A stretch of 64,000 nucleotides of DNA from Vanilla planifolia (Eukaryota; Streptophyta; Magnoliopsida; Asparagales; Orchidaceae). The stretch is from positions 587,978-651,977 of the forward strand of contig JAIUJO010000291.1 in assembly GCA_023846275.1 (NCBI GenBank), given 5' to 3'. The notes beneath the pieces are model-generated. The model was not told the origin of the DNA. It worked only from the letters and a program-made list of their open reading frames with translations, and ran no database searches. This document shows positions 13,126-28,802 of this stretch, piece after piece. The position numbers and the translations under genes are program-made. Within the stretch, counting starts at the first letter, position 1, and each line of letters starts with the position of its first letter.

Positions 13126-15526
13126 ACATAAACACAAAAATGTACCAATGTACCTACTTACAAAAGTATAAACTTATACATATGCAAAAACAGAATCACA
13201 CATATGCACATGCACAAACACACACAAGAACACAAATGCATGCATACAATTGCAGACATGGACTACACATGAATACACATGCACACACTCACATACATAC
13301 ACAAATGCTTTCATGCAGATATACAAACACATGCACATACATGCAAGTGTGATTACAAACACACACAAAAGTGCACACACTCAATTGCATATGTGTACAA
13401 ACACACAAACACATGCACAAATACATGTAAATACACCCACAGCCACACACACATATACATAAACATGCGTATACAAATGCACACATACAAAAACACTCAC
13501 ACATGCACAGTTATACACATATGTGCACACCCATGCATAGACATGCACATGTACACACACACACACACGTGTAACAAGCCCCTACACATAGGCTTGCACA
13601 CACACATTCACACTCATATGCACACACACAAGCACTCACTTGCACACACGCACACATGCATATTCATACGCATATGCACATGCTCACACATACATTGTCC
13701 CACACAAACACATGCCCAACCAAGCACAGATGTAGACGCACATCTATACACATTTTTATAAGGACACAAACAAATGTATACACACACATACGTATGTACA
13801 TATATATACAGATGCACATACACATAAAAACACAGAAACACACACACTTGAGCAAGTACACATAGATGTATAAAAGCAATCTAACATGCACACACACAAC
13901 CACATGTACAATTGCATGCACACACACACACAAATATGTCCAAATGCACACATGCATGCATACACACATGCATAAGCACAGACACACATGCATTACATAC
14001 ACATATATGTGAATATAGACACACACATGCACAGATAATCCACTTGCATACACACATGTACACACATTCAGACATGAGCATACATATGCACTTGCACAAT
14101 TAAGTATCTACAAAGATGCACAAAGGTTCACATGCACATGGAACATTGTGCACTCACATGCCCACACATACACATGCATATACATGCACATAAACATATA
14201 CACATATATAAACTCATATACATAGAAGCACACACACCAACATACAAACAAAGATGCACACACAAAAACATGCACATGATCACACAAAGACACACTCACA
14301 CATGCCCTTCACATGCACACACACACATGTACACATGCACCTGTGCACACACACACGCACAATAAAATGAACACATACTCCAACAATCATGCACGCACAC
14401 GCCCACATGCAAACAAACACACACACTTGCACACACACACACATGTTCACATGCAAGCACACATGTGCATGCATACAAACACTCATCCATTCATCTATAC
14501 ACACACACACACACGTGCATGCATGCACATACGCACACACACACACACACACACACCTGTACACAAACACATTTTGAAACACACTTGCATGCACACATGG
14601 ACAAGTACACAAACACATACATATGGACATACATACACATACACAACTACAAGCACACTTAGACATTGACACACACACACACACATGTACGATCTTACAT
14701 ATGTCACACAAGTGCAAATACATGAATATGTACGCACATGTAAGCACATACACAAAACATAGACATGAACACACATAAGCACTCAAAAACACTTACAAGC
14801 ACATGCACAAATAGATAGAGACGCATGCATAGGTACACACATATGTGCACACATGCTCAAACACACCCATACATGCACAAACAAACACAAGTGAATATTC
14901 AAAAGCACATACTCAAAGGTACACATTTGATTGACACCCATACACACACATATGTGCATGCATGTATACACATACATTTCCACATGAATGCTTGCAAGCA
15001 TGCACAAGCACATCCAAACCCACACATACACACACTTGAACACACACGTGCATGCGAACCCATAGACACATCACCCCACACACACATATACACACAAACA
15101 TGTATGCAAAGGTATACACAGACAAACATGCATACTTGTACAAACAATGCACATGCTTGCACACATGCAAAGACAAGCAGACACACAAATGCATGTGCAC
15201 AACCAAACCAATAGAACAACACACACGTAAGAACACACATACACATATAAGCACCCGCAAAACAACACATGCACACACACACACACATAAGCACACATGC
15301 ACATATCCTCACACACATGCATGAGACATGTGCATACAAAGGCATATGCACACACATATGCATGCACAAGCACAAACTTTCACACATAAACACAATTGCA
15401 TGAAAAACATACACACTTACAAGCATATGCATGGGTTCACACACATGTGCACAAGCACATAGAAGGGCATGAGTAGATACACACAAATATACACACATGT
15501 ATGCAAGCATGCACACACACCCATAT

Positions 15527-15556
15527 GTAGAATGAAAAAAAAATTTAAGCAATCAT
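15527..15556. other. A-rich island with A9 run
   Basis: GTAGAATG is followed by nine A (15535-15543) and TTTAAGCAATC before CA words resume. It is one of the few AT-rich breaks in the array. No element is recognised. Confidence 0.65.
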
Positions 15557-16092
15557 GCATACACATGTATACACACATGCTTACATACACACACATGTGC
15601 ACACATACATGTACACACACACTCACATATATGAATATAGAAGCACATTCACATGTACAAACAAACAAGCACACACACTTATACACACTTATGCCCATGC
15701 ACACACAAACACGCACATCTACATGCATACAAACAAACACAATGTCATATGCACAAACATGCACATATGCACACATACACACATGCTCTGGCATGCACAC
15801 ACAAGCACATGCACATACACACACACACACACACGACCATGCATAAATAAGCACACAAACATGTGCACACAGATACAAGTGCATATACATACATGCTTGT
15901 GCACACTTGTCGCTTGCACACACACTAATGCATATACCTACACACAAACACACGCACATGAATACCCACATACACCCCAATACATGCACAAACATGCTCA
16001 CACATAGATATTTATGCATATACATATGCATCCACAGACACTCATACATATACCCATGCACATACCCACACACACACACATATACATCAATA

Positions 16093-16109
16093 CTCACTCT
16101 CTCTTTCAC
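16093..16109. other. Pyrimidine (CT) tract
   Basis: CTCACTCTCTCTTTCAC interrupts the CA words with a nearly pure pyrimidine run. Confidence 0.8.
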
Positions 16110-18079
16110 ATGCACATGCACACTCACATGCAAACAAAAGTACAGACACACATATTCACACACACTTGCATACACATATGCATGAACACATGAACATGCA
16201 TGTAGGAGCACATGCTCCACTGATGCACACACACAAGCACACATTCACGTGCACACACAAATACACATGCATAAGTATGCACAAACACACACGTCCACAT
16301 GCACACCCACACACACATCGACACATATATGCACACAAATGCACATACATGCATTGACATGCACACACACACATGTAAGAATATACACACATACACATGC
16401 TCACTTGCATGTACAAATTCTTGAACACACACACAAATACTTGCACATATATGCATAAGCATAGACACACATGCCAACATCAACATCCATGAACAAACAT
16501 GCACAAAGATAAGAACATGCTCACATAAAAGCACAAACGTAAGCACAAAAACACACACATAAACATGCACAAAAACATGTTCACACATACATGCACAAAC
16601 ACAAAGTTACATGTATAACCACATGCATACACACATGTGCATGCAAATGGACACATGCACATACACACACATTAGCGCATACAGACTCACATAAAAAAAT
16701 TTGCACACACACATGCACATTCCCATGCATACACATAAGCACACACATGTACACACATGCATATATGCGAACATATGCACATCCTTACACATAGAAGCAC
16801 ACACACCTAGACACATACACACACCCGTGCACATATGCATACACACATGCACACGCACACACATACTTGCACCGCAACGTACACCCCCATGCACACATGC
16901 ACCCAACATACCTGCACAACCACACACATGCACACATGCATGCACACACACACATACATAAATAGACACACATCAATAGCCCCTGTATAGGCATGCTTGC
17001 ACACACAGATGCATGTGCTCACACCCATAAACCTACACATATACACACATGCACGCATGTATAGAAATGCACGTGCATAAGCACCCACACATACATGCAT
17101 GCATACAAATACACTAAAAAACATTCATGCACACAAATACACATTCATATACAAACAAACACACACACATGCAAACACACACAATCTTACACATAGGTGC
17201 ATATGCATAAGCATGAACGCACATCCACACACACACACCTATGCTTATGTACATAAGCATAAATTTTCATATCACAAACATACATGTACTTACATGAGCA
17301 CACACCTACATGCTTACATGCACAACTCACATGCACACACATGCATGCTTGCACACAGATAGTAACAAATGCACACACATTTGCACACATGCATGCATCC
17401 ATGCACACAACACACACACAAATGCACATACATGCACTTGCACAAAGCCACAAACACCCACACTAACACCCAAATACTCAACCACACGTGCATATGCATT
17501 TGCATACACACACACACACAGATGTCCATTTTTACATGCACACATGCATAGTAAACACACACACATGCATATGCACAAACATGATGTGCACACACATGCA
17601 CATAAATGCTTATGCACACACACCCACACACTCACACACACATGCATATATGCACACAAATATGCATGCATACACATACATGCATATCCTCACAAAGGTG
17701 TCTACACCAACACACATGTATATTTGCACGTATAAAAACACATACATGCTCATATAACACACATATGCTACCAACAAATAGACTTACACAAACATAGATA
17801 CATACATGCACATAGAGACACAAACGCAAATCCATAGTCACACTTGCATATACGCATGCGCACGCATGCAAGTGCACATGCATGCAGGTACTTACAAATG
17901 CTCGCAAGCACATATAGGATAGAATGCATGCACAACAATGCACACCCTTGCACACACACACACTTGCACAAGTATATAAACATAGCCACATGTAGACAAA
18001 CAAGTAGATACAGAAATACATGCATTAACAGATGAACATGCTCAAATATATACTCAAACAACATGCATACACATGCAAA

Positions 18080-18200
18080 TTATAATCAAACAAAAATAAA
18101 TTCTTATATGTGCACACACACAAACATGCACACAAACACATGCATGCATACACACACATGCACAGTCATGCAAATATGCATACACATAATTACATATAAT
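18080..18200. repeat. Possible third, shorter copy of the block A/B sequence
   Basis: An AT-rich island with CAAACAAAAATAAATTC (18087-18103) is followed by CA words and then CAAATATGCATACACAT (18171-18187). This repeats the order seen in block A (AATAAAAGTAAATTC, then CAAATATGCATACTCAT) and in block B. The spacing between the two landmarks is somewhat longer than in A or B. About 50 bp upstream there are ATGCTCAAAT and TACTCAAA words like those of block A, but closer to the island, which would need a deletion. The match is suggestive, not proven. Confidence 0.4.
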
Positions 18201-20628
18201 TGCACAAACACACACATAAATGCATGAATGCACACGTATAGATTCACAAGCACACACACACATGCATACACATGAACTCAATCATTTTCACATACATACA
18301 CACCTTCACAAACACTTGCATACACATAGAAATGCACAAATACATTCACACACATAAACATATACTTGCACATGCATAGCCATGTAGACAAGTGCAGACA
18401 TATGCACATTCATGCACATGGATATGCATAAACACACACACATGTAAACCAGAAAAACATATGTACAAATACATGCACACACACACACATGCATGAACAC
18501 ACACATGTAAACACATAAGTTCATATGCATATGCACACACTGAGGAACACATGCATATGAACAAATATAGGCACATACAAATGTATAGACGAACACAAAT
18601 GTGCATGCACATCTAAGCACATGCACATGCATAGGCACTCACAGATGCACATGCTTGCACACAGGCACTCATAAATGCACCCTAGCATGCATACACATAG
18701 ATACACACATACACACATACATACATAGACACATACTCAAATACAAAGACATATGCACATAAGTACACATGCACACATACACATGTACAAACACGTACAC
18801 ATGCACACATATACAAAAGCATAAACATAAACATGCACACACACTGACACACATAAAACCATGTAGACATAGATGCACCCACCCACATGCACACATACAC
18901 ACACATGAACACAAGTACATATACAATGTGTTAACATGCATGCATGTACTCACACACACACACACTACTATGTGTCTGTAAATACACAGAGAATCATGCA
19001 CACACATACAAATGCACACGAATGAACACATGCTCACATGCACACATATGCATATACACACAGGCATGCAAACACATACACATATACTTACAGAAGCACT
19101 CACACACACATGCACAAAAATTCACACACACATAAGCACTCACATGCATCAATATAATTGCACACACACATACAATAACATGCACAAACATGCACACACA
19201 CACACATGCTCAACAATGGCACAAATTCACATGCAAATGCATGCACATGCACACAAGCACACATGTACATGAACCTGTGCACATCAGCTTATATGCATGC
19301 TTATGAATACACACACAAGCACACCCACTCACCAACACACACACATGCTGGCATACACTCACAAACATAGGCATACACACAACCATGGACACATGCAGAT
19401 GCATACACACATGTAAATACATGTGCATACACACATTAAAATGGACACACACACGTATGCACACATGCCTATGCACATATGCATGCCCATGAAGGCATGT
19501 CTGAACATACAAACACACATATATATGTACACACACTAGAGCATGTACTAACACATGCACATATATATGCACACATGCACCCATATAGATAGGTGCACAC
19601 ACACACACACACACACTCATACATGCATGCTCAAATGCACACAAACATGCACAAGAAAGCACACATGCACATGCATACAAGCATATGCGATTGCACACAC
19701 ACACACACACTCACAATCCATATGCTCACACATGCACTAACACACACAGACATGCACACATGAACACAGATGAAGAAATGCTTACACACTTGCTCAAAGG
19801 AATGCATACATAAGCAGACAAGGTGCATAAAGATGCCCACACAAACACATAGACACACACACACACATTTAGGCATGCACACATACACACATGTATGCAC
19901 ACATGCACATGCACACACATTAATATGCAAACACAAATATACACACAAGCACACACACATTTATGCACATATAAGAATACCTATATACATACATATGCAC
20001 ACACAAGCATAGCAACACATACACACACACATACATAGACACAAAAACACAAAGGTACCTACAGACATGGTTGTTGACAAGTACACGTTTGCACACACAT
20101 GCATGTGCACACACACTCGCACAACCACACTTGCACAAATCCACACACACACGTATACGCACAAGCACATACTTATAGGGGTACACATGCACATAGGCAT
20201 GCACACATGCATAAACATACACTTAGATATATATACACACAAGCATACACTTAGATCCATAAATACAGATGCACACATAGAAACATTTACACACATGCAA
20301 TATATACACAGAAATACACATACACACATGCACCTACACATATACTTACCTCACACATGGGCACACACACATGCATGTATAGGTAGACACACACACACAC
20401 ACATGCATGCACAAACATGCACACGCACACAAATATGCACACACAAGTAAACACACATGCAAATACTCATGTTCATGATCACATGTATACACACACTCAT
20501 CTACACATACAAACATGTGCTTGTAAGCACACAAACCCACAAAGACATATGCTCATGTACACACACACTCATGCACAAACAAACACCTTCACACACAAGC
20601 ACACAAGAACATACACACAAATGTGTGC

Positions 20629-20642
20629 ATGTGTGCACACAT
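20629..20642. repeat. 14-bp perfect palindrome
   Basis: ATGTGTGCACACAT is self-complementary. Confidence 0.88.
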
Positions 20643-21890
20643 AAACTTATGTAGGTGCACTCACACATGCACACATACACATGTAACAAAACATGCACAT
20701 AAGCTTGCATATGCATATGCACACACATGAAAACCAACACACATGTACAAACACACACATACACATATAAACACATATGCACACATGCACATGCATATGC
20801 ATGACAATCACACACACAAACTCACACATACACACTCATAGGCTCAAAGTAACACATACACACACATGTACAAACACATAAAAACACACACACACACACA
20901 AAGGAACACACATGAATAAACATAAGCACGCACAAGAAAATACAAACATGAGGACACATGTATGCATGCACACACACATTTGCTCATGCATTGTAGCACA
21001 TATGCATCCATAAGCATACATATTTCACAAACCCACACATATGCACATGCATGGTTGCATAACACATGAAAACAAAAGCACACATGTGCTAGCAAACATA
21101 CATACATGTATGCAGACATTTGTGCAACCATAAATATGCCCATACAAGCTCACACACACAAATAGATATGCACACACACATACACACAAGCCTATGCACA
21201 AACAGACCCACACACAGCCACACAATCACTTGCATATGCACACACATGGGCTTGGACCCATGCAGCCATGCACACACATGCACACATACATGCATTCACA
21301 CACACACACATGGACACGTGCATACACATGCTTATACACAAGCAAATGTTCTTAAACAACCACACACATGCATATGCACACACCACATCCACACATGAAT
21401 AAACATACATGCACCAACACTCACATGTGCCAATGTGTACACACACATAGACACACACACAGCCACACAAATGAAAGAAAATACATATATGCAAGCCAAC
21501 ACACACTCACAAGTATATGCATGTACAAACACACAAACACATACATATGTATATAAGAAAAAACACACATACACACACAAAAACTTGCCTGCACACACAC
21601 CCCCACACACTTTTGCATAAACCCACACACACCCACATGAACATGTACACACAAACAAACCCACACACTTGTATATATAAACACACAAACACACACACAT
21701 GGACATGCAAGTAGACACACAAACACATAGATGTACATGCACAACTACACACACCCATGCACACATACCTATAGAAACACACACACACACACATACCTGC
21801 AAAGAGGAATGCACATGCACTAGCACACAAGCAAACACATACACAAGCACATGTATAAATGCATGAACACATGCATACACTCATGTATGT

Positions 21891-21930
21891 GTGCACACAA
21901 GCATGCACAAGTGCACACAAGCATGCACAG
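21891..21930. repeat. 20-bp tandem repeat, 2 copies
   Basis: GTGCACACAAGCATGCACAA at 21891 is followed directly by the same unit at 21911 with a final G in place of A. Confidence 0.9.
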
Positions 21931-22552
21931 GCACACACTCGCACCCATGCACACCTACACACATGAATGCACAACGCACACAAACAAGTCAACACATTCA
22001 TAGACACACAATGCACTCATACATGCATCCACACAAACATGTGCACACAAAAGCATACATGCATGGACATAGAACATCCATACATGCACACACACTCCAT
22101 CATTCACACACCCATGCACACATGTATACAAATGCAACACACACACACAAGCACACCCATTCACACATGCATAATGCACATGCACACATACATGCATATG
22201 GATAGACATGCACAAATGCACATGCACATTCAAACCCATGCACACCCACATGCACTTGTTCACATCCACTTGCACACACATGCTTGTACCCAAATAACTG
22301 CACACACACTTGTGCATGCGCACAAATGCACGTAAGCACTAATAGGCACATGCAAACATGCACACACATCCCAACAAATGGGTGTATAGACACACACACA
22401 TACACAAACACATATTTTGACATGTATATGTACACATGCATGCACACACACACACATTCACACTGAGATGCATGAATATATGCACATCCATTTGCATATA
22501 AGACAAACACATGCAAAAGCTCATGTGCATAGACACAGAAACACATACACAT

Positions 22553-22553
<1 letters not shown>

Positions 22554-22584
<31 letters not shown>
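22554..22584. repeat. Pure (CA)n tract, 31 bp
   Basis: The longest uninterrupted CA run I found. Pure tracts of 28-29 bp are listed separately. Confidence 0.93.
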
Positions 22585-22587
<3 letters not shown>

Positions 22588-25500
22588 TGCACATGCATGC
22601 AAATGTAAACACACATATACATGCATAAAGGTGCATGCATATAAACACATATGCACACACTCACACCCACTCATACACACACTCATATGGCATGCACGCA
22701 TGAATGCACCAAGTGCACAAACACAAAGCACACAACACACATGCACACACACAAAAATAGACACACACATGTATAAACATACACACATAAATGTACAAAG
22801 GAACATGCATAGACCCATAGACATGTAATAACACCAAAAAGCATAGGCATAGGCATACACATGCATAAGGTCACACATATAAGCACACAAGCACATAGAC
22901 AGGTATAAACAATGGCACACACATATAGAAAGACATGTACATGCATACACAAATACATGTACTCATGCATTATAAACAAATGCACAAACACATACACACT
23001 CACATAAGCACACACACACACATAGATGCATGCACACCTATTGATGTATGATTAAGCACACATGCACATACACTCAGACATGCCCATGCACATGCAAAAA
23101 CACATGCACAAACTCACGCACACACACACATTACACAAACACCTATGCAAACATGCACATACATGCACACACACAGACAAACACATATGCAAATCCACAT
23201 ATAAGTAAGTGCATGTGTGCACGGTACACTCACAAACACACACATACAGACATGCATGTAGACACACAAGTAGACTCACACACACACCCAGACACTCACC
23301 CACAAACACATGTTTGTAGGTGCACACACACATGCAACCCCCTCCCCCCACTCACATAAGCACATACACACATGCATGTAAACACACACTTGCACAAACA
23401 TGCATGCACAAAGCCAAGCATACAAATGTACACACCATCACACACATGCAAAAAAACACAAACACCAAAATAGGAACATGCATGCACACCTATATGTACA
23501 CACCCACACACATGCACTCATGCATGCATAACACACATATGCACTCACAAATGTCCTCATATGTGCGTATAGATACGCACACTCACATGCACACATGGAC
23601 ACCCATGCATGAACTCATCTCACTTGCACACACATGTAGACACACATATTTACACATGCACAAAGTTATAGAACGACAGGAAAACACACACATGCATACA
23701 TACATGTATGCATGTAGACAATAATGCACAAACATAAGCACACACACATGTACACATGCACACACACATACACACAAACACATACACATGCATACGCACA
23801 CATGCACACACTTATACACACGTACACATAGACAAACAAAAACATGCAAAAGTTCATGCATGAACACCTACCCACTCATATGCATGCTACTTGCATACCA
23901 ACAAACACATAGATAAACACACATAGACACATGTGTACACACACATGACCATGTACACATACACATAGAGACTCACACATGTATAGGCACAGACACACAC
24001 ACACACATACAACATGAACATGCATACACAAGCACTTCAATGCATTGCCACATGTGAACACACACACACACAAGCACATGCATGCATAGAGACGTGTATA
24101 GATGCATGCTCACACCCACATACAAAAAACATGCATATACACATAGATGCATGCAAAAATGCACATGCACATGCAAACATGTATACAGGCACACACACAC
24201 ACACATACAAACAAGAAAAAATGCATATATGCAGACCCAAGCACACACATATGCAAAAACAAGCACACTTATATGCTTGCATATGCATTTGCACAAAAAT
24301 GCACATGCACTTACATATTTAAAAAACTATAAACACAGAGACACACATTACACAAACATGTACACACACATGCACATGAATGCACACATACACACACACA
24401 CACATGTAGACACTCACATGCATGTGTGCACACTCACACAAATTTTCACACCTGCTTAAACAAACACTCACATACATATGCTCTAGTAGACACAAACATA
24501 AACATAAAGGCACACACACACATGTACACACAAATGCATACTTGCACAAGCATATAGGCTCACTCATACACACACATGCAAGCACTTGCAATGCATTTTC
24601 ACACACTTTTAATCACAAACACAAAGGAAAACACGAAGTTATACACTACACACTCGCACAAACACCTACATAAATACACTCCCATATAAGCATGTGCACA
24701 TACACATGCACACACACATGCATATACACACATGTAACATCATACATGTGCATGGACACACTGATGTTGTCATATTCCCATGTGCACATGCACTCACACA
24801 TGCACACATACGCTCAAACGTGGACATGCACACACATACACACACATGCACACAAACATATAGAAATGCTCACACACACATGCATATATAAGCACACATG
24901 CACACACACTCACACATACTTATGCCCACACAGACATATATACACACACATACAAACACATACACATACACGTGTACACACACACACATGTACACACATA
25001 CATAGATGCACTCACCCATCAAAATACATGCATATGCACATGTGCACACACCTATACATAGTCTCAAACACACATGGAAGCACACAAAAACACACACATG
25101 CACATGCACGTACATGCATACAAGTATTTACATGTCTATGCAAACATAAAGACACTCACACACATGTACACAAACCTACACATGCATATGCACATGCACA
25201 TATACACACACTGACACAAACTCAATCGAACATGCACACACAAACACTTACACATGCATGCTGACACATAAGCATTCCCACGCATACACACACACGCACA
25301 CATGTACGTGCACACACATGCATGCACACATACACACAAAGACATTAAAATGCACCCATGGATGCACACACACATATACAGACACATACATAAGCATGTA
25401 CAAAAGCATGTACACACACACTCATATGAACACAAGCAAAACTACTAACATACATTCATGAAAAGACACACATGTACACACAAACATAGACACAGACACA

Positions 25501-27276
25501 CACACACACATAAAAACATAAAAAAAATGCTCACTTAGACACATGCACAGACATACAAAAAAGCAAGCACACATGGACACACACACATGCACAAACACAC
25601 ATAAACATGCACACACACATGCATAAATACACACATGTTTATGCACACACAAAGGAACACACAATTGCCCAATAGGACACACATGAAAACATGTACGTAC
25701 ACATAGAAATACACACTCGCATGCATCCACACACACACACTGACATACACACACACAAATGCATGTGTAGCCAAGAACACAAAATTGTACATGCTCACAC
25801 ATGCATATTAGCACACACATACACATGCATGACTACATAGGTATAGGCACACATGTGCACATACAAATGCACACACTTGCACATAGACATGCACACACCA
25901 ACACACATGCACATACATAGATGCACACATATGAACGCTCACTTAAACGCACGCATGCATTAATATGCATCTGCACAAACCCACACACACATGTGAACAA
26001 ACACTCACACACACCCACACATAGAAACACACACACACATGTAAATAGACACACATAACCACACACAAACATAGACATGCAAACATATACACATATACAC
26101 AAGCATATAAAGACACAGACATACACACACTCATTGACACATGTATGCATGCACACACATACACATCTAGACACACAAACTCATGCATGCATACACACAC
26201 ACAAACACATATGCATATGCATGCAAATGCATGCACACACACACACACATAATAAGCACACATGCAAGCACCTACATGCGCATACACATATGCACAAATG
26301 CTTTGGAGCATGCACAAACAATGAGACACACACAATGATGCACATGCATGTGCCACCCTCACACACATACATGTTCACACCAAAAACACACGCACACACA
26401 CACACACATCGACATACATATGCAAACATGCACGTACACTCAAAGGAACACCCAGATCTTTAAAGGCACACTCACACAAACCTGCATGCACTTGCATAAA
26501 GACAACACTTAGGCAACCACACACATATGCACACACACAAAAACATAAGTATTGATAAATGCACTAATGTACATATACATAAATACACACATAAACACAT
26601 GCACATGCACATGTGTACACACACACACACAAATGTACACCCCCACGCATAAAGATTCACATGCAAGCACAGCCACACATAGGTATAAGTACATACACAC
26701 ACACATTCACAAACACATGTAAACACATGCACATAGATAAGCACACACACACACATGCACACACGTGCATACACACACATGAATTCACACACACTCATGC
26801 ATATACGTATATGTACACACACATGCACATGTACACATACATGCACAAACATTCCAACAAACATCCATATGCATCCACACACTTGCATGTACAAAGATGC
26901 ATGCACACCCACACATAATAACACATGCACATGCATATGCACGTACACATACGTGCACACACACAAACAACCATACATGTGCACATTGCCGCAAACATAT
27001 GCTTACAAATACATATGCACATAGAGACACACATGCATGCACACATAGACACGTGCACACACACGCAAACATTAATAGATGCATGAAACACACACATACA
27101 CACACACACACAAACACATGCATGCATACAAATGCACACATGTAAACTCACATAAAAACAAGCACACACACATATGCATATGCACATACACATGCACATG
27201 TGCACACATATACATACCCACACACATACATACAAACATGTACAAACACACACATGTCTGCACACATGCACACACA

Positions 27277-27306
27277 CACACACACATAGAAAAACATGTG
27301 TGTGTG
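27277..27306. repeat. Inverted repeat: 11-bp CA/TG stem with 8-nt loop
   Basis: CACACACACAT (27277-27287) pairs perfectly with ATGTGTGTGTG (27296-27306) around the loop AGAAAAAC. The right arm is the longest TG-type run I found on the plus strand, where such runs are nearly absent. It could extrude as a hairpin or cruciform. It does not look like a terminator, since no T run follows. Confidence 0.85.
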
Positions 27307-28750
27307 CTCCATCACATGCACACACACCAACATGTCTTCATGTGTACATATACATACATGTGCATACATTCATACACACATTCATGCAAACACACACATG
27401 CAAACACATGCACACATTCAAACACTTGAACATGCACACATGTACATGAACCCACAAACACATGGGTGCATGCACACATACACATGTACACACATACACA
27501 CATACATATGAACACATATCCACACCCACCCATACACCACCACACACACTTTCACACACACACATAGACACACCATGCACTCACTCACACACACACATGC
27601 ATAAACACTCATAGATCAACAAACACTCACCGACACACAAAAACATGCGCACACATGCATACATAAATACACACACACACATATACATTTGCATACATGT
27701 ATGAGCATAGCCATTCACACACACCTAAACAAACATGTAAACACATGTACACGCATGTACCCACAAACACACACACACACACACACACATGGATACAGAT
27801 GAACTTGCAAGCACATATAAAAGTGCACACATAGATAGACATACCCATACATAAACACACATGTTCACATGCACACATAGAACACACATGCATGTGTGTA
27901 TAGACACATGAACACAAGCATTGATATGAACATTAACACTTGTATGCACACTCTTACACACATGTACAAATACATGCACATGCATAAAAGTACACACACA
28001 TACATAGACCATGCACATAAGCACAAACATGCTCACACACATACATACAAACATGCACCTATGCATAAACTCACACACATGCATGCACACTCACAGAGAT
28101 ACATGAACACACATGCACATGCACATGTAAACACATACAAGTGTGTGCACACACAAACACAAACACAACCACTCTTGCACAAACAAACACAGATAAAAAC
28201 ATAGAGATATGTACATGTGTACAAATACAAAGACACACACACACACACTTATAAACACTTGTACACACCGACATGCATGCATGCACACATGCACATGCTC
28301 ACATGCACATGAACACACATACATACATATCCACACCCTCTACACACACGTACATACATGCTTGCACACATGCATAACTTGCACACTAGCACTTGCACAC
28401 ACACATACACAAGAACACACATGCAAACATGTGCACACACATTCACATAGAAAAATACAAACACAAACACAAACATAATCACACATGAACAAACACACAT
28501 ACATCTATAGAGAAGAACACATGCACATAAATATAAATATGTATAGACACATTGATAACAATTCACATATCGGCATACTCGTGAACACTTGGATATGCAC
28601 ACATAAACACATGTGCATGCATACACACACCACCATGCACATATGCATACACATGCTCGCACACATGCACGACCTGCACATAGACATTGTCCTATACATA
28701 CAGAGAAACATATGTGCGCACATGTTCACACGCATGCACACATACACACA

Positions 28751-28802
28751 TGCACACACTTGCACATTTTTCTGCATGCACACACTTGCATATTTGCCTG
28801 CA
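28751..28802. repeat. 26-bp tandem repeat, 2 copies
   Basis: Copies 28751-28776 and 28777-28802 both start TGCACACACTTGCA and end CTGCA; they differ at three positions. The TTTTT/TTTG core is unusual for the array. Confidence 0.88.

Noticed and set aside
27277..27306. Transcription terminator hairpin
   Set aside because: The stem is repeat-derived, has no following T run and has no upstream gene.
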